Shown: piece after piece, positions 26,635 to 32,764 of the stretch | Position numbering within the stretch: position 1 is the first letter of the stretch | How the letters are laid out: each line of letters begins with the position of its first letter | NCBI GenBank assembly: GCA_039817245.1 | Contig: JBCBWF010000009.1 | Span: 1-34,418 of the forward strand | Length of the DNA: 34,418 nt | Origin: Thermohalobaculum sp039817245 | GTDB taxonomy: Bacteria > Pseudomonadota > Alphaproteobacteria > Rhodobacterales > Rhodobacteraceae | Reading direction: 5' to 3' | Translations under genes and position numbers: made by a program | The notes under the pieces: model-generated | Told to the model about the DNA's origin: nothing | Database searches by the model: none | Seen by the model: only the letters and a program-made list of their open reading frames with translations

Positions 26635-26658
26635 GAGTGTCAAGCTAGCATGACACTC
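26635..26658 (-). promoter_or_regulatory. PpsR/CrtJ operator abutting the bchG start codon
   Basis: The core TGTCAAGCTAGCATGACA (26638-26655) fits the PpsR/CrtJ consensus TGT-N12-ACA exactly. It sits in a near-perfect 24-base palindrome (22 of 24 positions symmetric, outer arms GAGTGTCA and TGACACTC) that ends at the base before the bchG ATG. Since ppsR lies just upstream, control of bchG by PpsR under air or light is the natural reading. Confidence 0.85.
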
Positions 26659-26710
26659 GCCCGGCGAAAAAGTCCGAATGCAGGACGGAAGCGGCCCGGA
26701 TGGCGCCCGG

Positions 26711-26735
26711 AGCCTGCGACCGGCGGGCGCAGGCT
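26711..26735 (-). terminator. Hairpin at the 3' end of ppsR
   Basis: A perfect 8-bp stem, AGCCTGCG at 26711-26718 and CGCAGGCT at 26728-26735, overlaps the ppsR stop codon. No strong T run. It probably ends the ppaA-ppsR message before the bchG promoter. Confidence 0.55.
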
Positions 26736-28164
26736 AGCGGTCTTTGCGGATCTCGGGCTCGGCCGCCTCGGGAAGATCGCGCAGGCCGAAGCGACGGAGC
26801 TTCACGTAAAGGCTCTGGCGCGAGAGGCCGAGCATCTCGGCGGCGGAGGCGCGGTTGTCCCCGGTCATCTCGAGCGCCGCCTCGATATACATCTTCTCGA
26901 TCATCTCGGTGGTCTGGCGGACAAGGTCCTTCAGCGAGACGCGACCCACGAGTTCGGTGAGCTGCTCGGGCGACTGGGGCACGACGCCCGCCTGCGGCGC
27001 CACGCTGCCGAAGCGGCGCTGCACGTCGCGGATGGTGAAGGCGTAGACCGGGCGCTCCCCCTCCCCCGCGGCGCAGGCGGAGATCTCCACCTCCGTCTCG
27101 CTGCCATAATCCCCGCGGAGCACGGTGGCGAAGAGGCGCACCACGCCATGATCGCGCAGATTGGAGAGGAGCACGTTGAGATCGACGCCGGGGCGGCCGA
27201 GCCAGCGGTCCAGCGTGTCGCCGCGCACCTGATCCTCGGTGGCAATCTCGATGAGTTCGAGGAAGGCGGGGTTGCAGGAGATCACCGCGCCGTCCGCTCC
27301 GGTCAGCACCAGCGCGTCCGGCTGGCGGGTGAAGACCGATTGCAGATCGGGCCCGCGATCCGCACGCAGCGGCGACGCGAAGGCCACCGGGATGAGCCGG
27401 ACGAGAAAGACCCACGAGTTCTCCTGGCGCAGGAGCGAGACGGCGGCGCGCCAGACAGCCGGCTCCTCGCCAACCTGGATCTCCGCCTCATCCGCCCGCC
27501 CGGTGGCGCGCACGGTGGAGAGAAGGCGCTGCACCTCCTCGCTCGAGCGGTCGCGCACGGCACTGGCGAAGGGGCGGCCGACGAGCCCGCGTCCCCCATC
27601 GTCGAGGAGCTTGATCGCCGCGGGGTTCGCCTCGAGCACACGATCCGAGGCCGCATCGATCACCAGGAGCGGCTCGTCGGAGAGCTGGAAGAGCAGCCGG
27701 TAGCGGGTCTCGAGATGGCGCAGGCGCGTATAGTCGCGCTCCAGCTTCTGCTGCGCATCGATCAGGCGCTGCTGAAGCGAGGAGATTGTGCGCAGGTCCC
27801 GGCCGAAGGCCACCAGCCGCTGCTCCACCCCGACACGCAGGGCAGAGTAGAGCACCGGAACATCGGTCCCGCTGTCGGTCGGATGGTTGACCTGACGCCA
27901 GCGCGTGCGCTCGGAGGAGAGCGCCTCGCGCATCAGCGCCTCGATCTTCGGCCGGCTCTCCACCGTCACGGTGTCGATCCATGGCCGACCGAGCCAGGTC
28001 TCGTGATCGGCGAGCGCGAATTCGCGCCGGTCGATCGCGAGATCCCGGATTGTCCCCTCGGCATCCACCACGAGGGCGATGTCCGCCGCCGTGGCGATGA
28101 GCCTAGCGGCCGCCTCCGTGTTGAGGTCCCCCAGGGATTCCTGCGGCGCAGCAAAGTTTTTCAC
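26734..28164 (-). CDS. ppsR: Photosystem gene repressor PpsR/CrtJ
   Basis: Predicted 476 aa from a GTG ending at 28164, with AAGGA upstream. PpsR represses bch, crt and puc genes in oxygen. Order: an N-terminal PAS-like domain (about 15-125), a coiled-coil linker RLIDAQQKLERDYTRLRHLETRYR (about 132-155), PAS1 (about 157-265), PAS2 (about 278-395), and a Fis-type helix-turn-helix at 426-461 ending MLGLSRQSLYVKLRRFGL. Only two cysteines are present, Cys297 (VISCNPAF, PAS2) and Cys364 (EISACAAG). There is none in the DNA-binding domain, where CrtJ/PpsR of Rhodobacter carry their redox cysteine (recalled). Oxygen sensing may therefore differ. It lies 76 bp downstream of ppaA on the same strand and ends in a hairpin before bchG. 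Confidence 0.95.
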   Translation of the reverse strand: MKNFAAPQESLGDLNTEAAARLIATAADIALVVDAEGTIRDLAIDRREFALADHETWLGRPWIDTVTVESRPKIEALMREALSSERTRWRQVNHPTDSGTDVPVLYSALRVGVEQRLVAFGRDLRTISSLQQRLIDAQQKLERDYTRLRHLETRYRLLFQLSDEPLLVIDAASDRVLEANPAAIKLLDDGGRGLVGRPFASAVRDRSSEEVQRLLSTVRATGRADEAEIQVGEEPAVWRAAVSLLRQENSWVFLVRLIPVAFASPLRADRGPDLQSVFTRQPDALVLTGADGAVISCNPAFLELIEIATEDQVRGDTLDRWLGRPGVDLNVLLSNLRDHGVVRLFATVLRGDYGSETEVEISACAAGEGERPVYAFTIRDVQRRFGSVAPQAGVVPQSPEQLTELVGRVSLKDLVRQTTEMIEKMYIEAALEMTGDNRASAAEMLGLSRQSLYVKLRRFGLRDLPEAAEPEIRKDR

Positions 28165-28240
28165 AGGACGGTCCTTTCGAGCGGTCCCACACGCGCGTCA
28201 TCCCCGATCTTCAGTTCAAGACAAGTTGACAGTTCATTCT

Positions 28241-29080
28241 TTATCGCCCGGTCGTACCGCTTGTCGAGGCACTGACCGAGGCTTTAGACACAAGCACTTC
28301 GGCTGTGGCGACGGCATTTCTTGCGTCCACTGCCACAGCGTCCGCGCCGGCCCGGGTCCCAGTTTCCGGGTGGCGCAGAACGGCGGAACCGCCCAGAAGG
28401 ACGGCGAGGCCCGGGCGGAGCGACCGACGCTTGAGCGCCTGGACGATCTTGCGGACCTTCTCCAGATTGCGATCCGCCGAAACCGACAGACCGACAATGT
28501 CGTATCGCGCCGCGGCGACCTGGTGCAGGAGCGCATCGGCCCCGCCTCCCTCCGCCAGCGTCGTCGCCCAGCCTGCGCGTTCGAAGCTGTCCGCCACGAA
28601 CTTCAGGCCGAACACATGCTGCTCCTCCGGCACCGGCGCGAGCAGGATCGCGGGGCGCCGGCCGCGCCGCAGGCTGGGACGGGGCGTCTCGATCTCGCGG
28701 ATTTCCTGCAGCAGTTCGTCCAGAAAACGAATGCCGAAGGAGACGGCCACGAAATCACACTCGTCCTTCTCCCAGGCCAGGCCCAGGGCGTTCGCCACGG
28801 GGCCCAGCAGCTTGTCGCAGAGCACCGGCGCGCGGATACCGCGAACGATTCCGTCCCGCACAAGGGCCCGCGCGCCCTCGAGGTCGTCACGCAAGACCAT
28901 GCGCAACAGGCGGTCGCGCATATCGTCGTCCGGCGCCGCGCGCGTGGCGCGTGCTTTCTGCACGAGCTCCGGGATGACCCGCTCTGCGAGCATCGTCTGG
29001 AGCACACCGCGCGGCCCATCGCCTTCACCGCGCCGGGCATTGGCCCTTGTCCTAGCGTTGTCCATGGCATGCGCGTCCAT
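28241..29080 (-). CDS. ppaA: PpaA/AerR-type cobalamin-binding antirepressor
   Basis: Predicted 279 aa from the ATG ending at 29080 (GGGAG about ten bases upstream). A GTG ending at 29173, also with a purine-rich AGGGAG upstream, would add 31 residues (310 aa). The middle holds a helical region (VIPELVQKARATR, then LLRMVLRDDLEGARALV) and WEKDECDFVAVSFGIRFLDELL. The C-terminal half is a B12-binding Rossmann-like domain. Its ligand motif reads EQHVFG, matching the E-x-H-x-x-G form of the PpaA/AerR group rather than the usual D-x-H-x-x-G; the His is residue 155 (186 in the long form). Relatives bind cobalamin and relieve PpsR/CrtJ repression. Its place beside ppsR and divergent from bchF is the classical one. 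The C-terminus is rich in Ser and Thr. Confidence 0.92.
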   Translation of the reverse strand: MDAHAMDNARTRANARRGEGDGPRGVLQTMLAERVIPELVQKARATRAAPDDDMRDRLLRMVLRDDLEGARALVRDGIVRGIRAPVLCDKLLGPVANALGLAWEKDECDFVAVSFGIRFLDELLQEIREIETPRPSLRRGRRPAILLAPVPEEQHVFGLKFVADSFERAGWATTLAEGGGADALLHQVAAARYDIVGLSVSADRNLEKVRKIVQALKRRSLRPGLAVLLGGSAVLRHPETGTRAGADAVAVDARNAVATAEVLVSKASVSASTSGTTGR

Positions 29081-29430
29081 TGAACCGGGTCTCCCATCGC
29101 CCGGGTTGTGCCCGAGGAGCCCTGCGCACGACTTCTGCCGCTGCGGGGCGCTTTCGTCATCTGGCCAGTTCACCAGGCTGACGCTCCCTTTTCCTCCAGC
29201 CGGATTAGAAGACCACTAAACGGGATCGAGCGCAATGGACCGTGGGTGTCTTATTGAAATTATTTGGGGTAAAAGACGGGTTATTATGCAAATTCTGAGA
29301 TTAATCGACTGATTCAGACGTCCTGGCGTCAATTTTGAAAGCGGATCGAGCGTAAACTCGGATTGACACTTCCTGATCTCACCGACTAGCCTCGACCCAT
29401 CATCAGGAACTGCGCGACGGGCCTCTCGCG
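29081..29430. promoter_or_regulatory. Divergent regulatory region between ppaA and bchF
   Basis: About 350 bases (257 if ppaA starts at 29173). The part from about 29230 to 29340 is markedly AT-richer than the flanks and probably holds the ppaA promoter on the minus strand; candidate elements such as CATAATAA occur there, but I cannot place the start of transcription. The bchF-proximal part holds a PpsR-like box and a TTGACA element, listed separately. Confidence 0.6.
29351..29368 (+). promoter_or_regulatory. PpsR-like box overlapping a -35 element ahead of bchF
   Basis: CGTAAACTCGGATTGACA matches TGT-N12-ACA with one mismatch (CGT for TGT). Its right half overlaps a consensus-like -35 hexamer TTGACA at 29363-29368, and a weak -10 candidate TAGCCT lies at 29387-29392, 18 bases on. 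The box is about 62 bases upstream of the bchF ATG. Overlap of a PpsR box with the -35 region is a common arrangement in bch promoters, so this is a good candidate for control of bchFNBH. Confidence 0.55.
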
Positions 29431-29961
29431 ATGACCGAATCCACCTCCGCCACGAGCCGACCGCGCGGCGCGCAGAGCAGCCGGAAGGCGCTCTACACAC
29501 CGGAGGAGCGGGCAAGGCGCGACGCGACCGCCTGGACGCTCGTCCAGGGGATCCTGGCGCCGCTGCAGTTCGCGGTCTTCCTGGTGAGCCTTGCGCTCGT
29601 GCTGCGCTTCCTGCTGACCGGCGCGGGCGAGGAGGCGGCAGCCATCTCGGTCGTCCTGAAGACGCTGGTTCTCTACACGATCATGGTGACGGGCTCGATC
29701 TGGGAGAAGGTCGTGTTCGGCCGCTGGCTGCTGGCGCCGGCCTTCTTCTGGGAGGACATGGTGTCCTTCCTCGTGATCGCGCTCCACACCGCCTATGTGG
29801 TGATGCTCTTCGGCGGGATCGGGACGCCGGGCGAGCAGATGGCCGTGGCCCTCGCGGGATACGCCGTCTACGTCGTCAACGCCGCGCAGTTCCTGCTGAA
29901 GCTCCGCCGCGCACGGCTGGACGGGGCGCTCGATGGCGACCCTGCCGGGGAGCCGGCCTGA
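29431..29961 (+). CDS. bchF: 3-vinyl bacteriochlorophyllide hydratase
   Basis: Predicted 176 aa, the usual size for BchF. It adds water to the C3 vinyl group on the way to bacteriochlorophyllide a. After a polar N-terminus (about 40 residues, with LYTPEERARRDATAWTLVQG), the protein is membrane-embedded with four hydrophobic stretches. IWEKVVFGRWLLAPAFFWEDMVSFLVIALHTAYV is the family core. No strong ribosome site precedes the ATG at 29431. First gene of a tightly packed plus-strand operon; its TGA shares a base with the bchN ATG (TGATG). Confidence 0.95.
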   Translation: MTESTSATSRPRGAQSSRKALYTPEERARRDATAWTLVQGILAPLQFAVFLVSLALVLRFLLTGAGEEAAAISVVLKTLVLYTIMVTGSIWEKVVFGRWLLAPAFFWEDMVSFLVIALHTAYVVMLFGGIGTPGEQMAVALAGYAVYVVNAAQFLLKLRRARLDGALDGDPAGEPA

Positions 29962-31238
29962 TGGCGCCGGAGGATATGACCCCGCCCGCGCCGCGCCTCG
30001 GTTGCGCCGAGCGCCCGGTGCTGCGCGAGAGCGGGCAGCGGGAGGTCTTCTGCGGGCTCACCGGCATCATCTGGCTCCACCGCAAGATCCAGGACGCGTT
30101 CTTCCTGGTCGTCGGCAGCCGCACCTGCGCGCATCTCATCCAGTCCGCCGCGGGCGTGATGATCTTCGCCGAGCCGCGCTTTGCCACGGCGATCATCGAC
30201 GACCGGGACCTCGCGGGGCTGGCGGATGCGAATGACGAGCTCGACCGGGTGGTGGGCGAGCTGCTGGCGCGCCGGCCCGACATCAAGCTCCTGTTCCTTG
30301 TGGGCTCCTGCCCCTCCGAAGTGATCAAGCTCGACCTTTCGCGCGCCGCCGAGCGGCTGTCGCGCGTACATCACCCGGGCGTCCGGGTGCTGAACTACTC
30401 GGGCAGCGGGATCGAGACCACGTTCACGCAAGGCGAGGACACCTGCCTCGCGAGCCTGGTGCCGGAGCTGCCCGAGACGGACGCGCCGGGGCTCCTGATC
30501 GCCGGCACGCTGGCGGAGGTGGTGGAGGACCAGTTCGCCCGGCTCCTCGGTGAGATGGGCATCCCCGTCGCCTTCCTGCCGCCGCGGCGCGCGCGGGATC
30601 TGCCGGCAGTCGGACCGAAGACGAAACTGCTGCTGGCCCAGCCCTTCCTGGCGGAGACCGCGCGGCTGCTGGAGGCCCGCGGCGCGCACCACCTGCCAGC
30701 CCCCTTCCCCCTTGGTGCGGAGGGCACGGCGGAGTGGCTGCGGGCAGCGGCTGAGGCCTTCGATGTTCCGCGCGACCGGTTCGAAGCGGTCGTCGCGGCC
30801 CCGCGCGCGCGGGCCGAGGCGGCGGTGGCGAGCCGCGCGGCCCCGCTCGCCGGCAAGCGCATCTTCTTCATGCCGGACAGTCAGCTCGAGATCCCGCTCG
30901 CCCGGTTCCTGACACGAGAGGCCGGGATGGAGGCGACGGAGGTGGGCACGCCCTATCTCCATCGCGGCCATATGGGCCCCGAGCTCGAACGCCTGCCGAT
31001 GACGGCGCGCCTCTCCGAGGGTCAGGACGTGGACCGCCAGCTTGAGCGGGTCCGCGCGGAGCAGCCGGACATGGTGGTCTGCGGCCTCGGCCTCGCCAAT
31101 CCGCTGGAGGCGGAGGGCTTCACCACCAAGTGGTCGATCGAGCTCGTCTTCACCCCGATCCAGGGCTTCGAGCAGGCCGGCGATCTCGCCGAGCTCTTCG
31201 CCCGCCCCTTCAACCGGCGCGTGAGGCTGGCGGTATGA
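29961..31238 (+). CDS. bchN: Dark protochlorophyllide reductase subunit N
   Basis: Predicted 425 aa, normal length. BchN and BchB form the catalytic heterotetramer of the light-independent protochlorophyllide reductase, a nitrogenase-like enzyme fed with electrons by BchL. Three cysteines that bind the NB iron-sulfur cluster are visible: Cys31 (VFCGL), Cys56 (SRTCAH) and Cys117 (VGSCPSE). They correspond to Cys26, Cys51 and Cys112 of the R. capsulatus protein, with a constant offset of five. KWSIELVFTPIQGFEQAGDLAELFARP is the typical end. Start and end overlap the neighbouring genes (TGATG and ATGA). The enzyme is oxygen-sensitive, yet it works in aerobic phototrophs too. Confidence 0.97.
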   Translation: MAPEDMTPPAPRLGCAERPVLRESGQREVFCGLTGIIWLHRKIQDAFFLVVGSRTCAHLIQSAAGVMIFAEPRFATAIIDDRDLAGLADANDELDRVVGELLARRPDIKLLFLVGSCPSEVIKLDLSRAAERLSRVHHPGVRVLNYSGSGIETTFTQGEDTCLASLVPELPETDAPGLLIAGTLAEVVEDQFARLLGEMGIPVAFLPPRRARDLPAVGPKTKLLLAQPFLAETARLLEARGAHHLPAPFPLGAEGTAEWLRAAAEAFDVPRDRFEAVVAAPRARAEAAVASRAAPLAGKRIFFMPDSQLEIPLARFLTREAGMEATEVGTPYLHRGHMGPELERLPMTARLSEGQDVDRQLERVRAEQPDMVVCGLGLANPLEAEGFTTKWSIELVFTPIQGFEQAGDLAELFARPFNRRVRLAV

Positions 31239-32764
31239 AGCTGACGCTCTGGACATATGAGGGCCCGCCCCATGTGGGGGCGATGCGCGTGGCGGCCTCG
31301 ATGGAAGGCCTGCACTACGTGCTCCATGCGCCGCAGGGCGACACCTATGCGGATCTCCTCTTCACCATGATCCAGCGGGATGACCGGCGCCCGCCCGTCA
31401 CCTACACCACCTTCCAGGCGCGCGATCTCGGCTCGGACACGGCCGACCTCTTCAAGCGGGCCGCCGCGGATGCGGTGGACCGGTTCCAGCCGGATGCGCT
31501 GATCGTCGGCTCCTCCTGCACGGCCGAGCTGATCCAGGACGACCCCGGCGGCCTGGCCGAAGGCATGGGCCTGGCGCTGCCGGTGGTGCCGCTGGAGCTG
31601 CCGGCCTACCAGAAGAAGGAGAACTGGGGCGCGGCGGAGACCTTCTACCAGCTCGTACGCCGCTTCGCGCCGATGGGAGCGGACGGGCCGGTGGAGCGCA
31701 CCTGGGAGCGTCCGCGCGCCAACCTGCTCGGCGCTACCTCGCTCGGCTTCCGCAACCGCGACGACGTGCTGGAGATCCGCCGGATCCTCGATGCGCTCGG
31801 CATCGATGTGAACGTGGCGGCCCCCATGGGCGCGCGGCCGGGCGATCTCTCGCGGCTCTGCACGGCGGATTTCAACATCGTGCTCTATCCGGAGGTGGCC
31901 GAGAGCGCGGCGCGCTGGCTGAAGCGCACCTATGAGCAACCGATGACGGCGACGATCCCCATCGGCGTCGGCGCGACGCGGGATTTCATCGCGGAGGTGG
32001 CGCAGCTCGCGGCGGTGGAGCCCGATCCGGCCCTCGCGCTCGGCTCGCGCCTGCCCTGGTACTCGCGCTCGGTCGATTCGACCTATCTGACCGGCAAGCG
32101 CGCCTTCGTTTTCGCGGACGGCACCCATGCGCTTGCGGCCGCACGCGTGGCGACGGAGGAGTTCGGCTTCGAGCTTGCCGGTCTCGGCACCTATAGCCGC
32201 GAGATGGCCCGGCCGGTGCGCGAAGCCGCAGCGGCCCACGGCCTCGAGGCGCTGATCACGGACGACTATCTCGAAGTGGAGCGGGCCGTCTCCGAAGCCG
32301 CACCCGAGCTCCTGCTCGGCACGCAGATGGAGCGCCACATCGCCAAGCGCCTCGGTATCGGCTGCGCGGTGATCTCGGCGCCGGTGCATGTGCAGGACTT
32401 CCCCGCCCGCTATGCGCCGCAGATGGGCTTCGAGGGGGCCAATGTGCTCTGGGACACCTGGGTGCATCCGCTGGTGATGGGGCTCGAGGAGCATCTCCTC
32501 GGCATGTTCCGAGAGGATTTCGAATTCAACGACGCCGCCCAGCCCAGCCATCTCGGCCATGGCACGCGCGCCGAGGAAGCGGCACCCGAGGTGCCGAGCG
32601 GCCCCGCTGTCTGGGAGCCGGAGGCGGAGAAGGAACTCCGCAAGATCCCGTTCTTCGTCCGCGGCAAGGCGCGGCGCAACACCGAGAGTTTCGCGGCCGA
32701 GCGCGGCCTTTCCGCCATCACCATCGAGACGCTGTACGATGCAAAGTCCCATTTCGCGCGCTAG
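31235..32764 (+). CDS. bchB: Dark protochlorophyllide reductase subunit B
   Basis: Predicted 509 aa. The ATG at 31235 overlaps the bchN stop (ATGA). BchB supplies the fourth cluster ligand, an aspartate: Asp36 in HAPQGDTYADLL, the same number as in R. capsulatus. Asp281 in WYSRSVDSTYL probably matches the catalytic aspartate described at position 274 in that protein. LLGTQMERHIAKRLGIGCAVISAPVHVQDFPARYAPQMGFEGANVLWD is the conserved substrate-side block. The C-terminal PCP-reductase domain is present (EAEKELRKIPFFVRGKARRNTESFA, then GLSAITIETLYDAKSHF). The 3' end overlaps bchH by 26 bases. Confidence 0.97.
   Translation: MKLTLWTYEGPPHVGAMRVAASMEGLHYVLHAPQGDTYADLLFTMIQRDDRRPPVTYTTFQARDLGSDTADLFKRAAADAVDRFQPDALIVGSSCTAELIQDDPGGLAEGMGLALPVVPLELPAYQKKENWGAAETFYQLVRRFAPMGADGPVERTWERPRANLLGATSLGFRNRDDVLEIRRILDALGIDVNVAAPMGARPGDLSRLCTADFNIVLYPEVAESAARWLKRTYEQPMTATIPIGVGATRDFIAEVAQLAAVEPDPALALGSRLPWYSRSVDSTYLTGKRAFVFADGTHALAAARVATEEFGFELAGLGTYSREMARPVREAAAAHGLEALITDDYLEVERAVSEAAPELLLGTQMERHIAKRLGIGCAVISAPVHVQDFPARYAPQMGFEGANVLWDTWVHPLVMGLEEHLLGMFREDFEFNDAAQPSHLGHGTRAEEAAPEVPSGPAVWEPEAEKELRKIPFFVRGKARRNTESFAAERGLSAITIETLYDAKSHFAR

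Noticed and set aside
28220..28240. A second PpsR box between ppaA and ppsR (TGTCAACTTGTCTTGAAC on the minus strand)
   Set aside because: The right half is AAC instead of ACA and the palindrome is poor. Too weak to list as an operator.
24820..28275. A 1151-residue open frame on the plus strand
   Set aside because: It lies opposite bchG, the PucC-like gene and ppsR, all with clear family motifs. The antisense protein is rich in His, Arg, Gly and Glu with no recognisable domain, as expected in GC-rich DNA.
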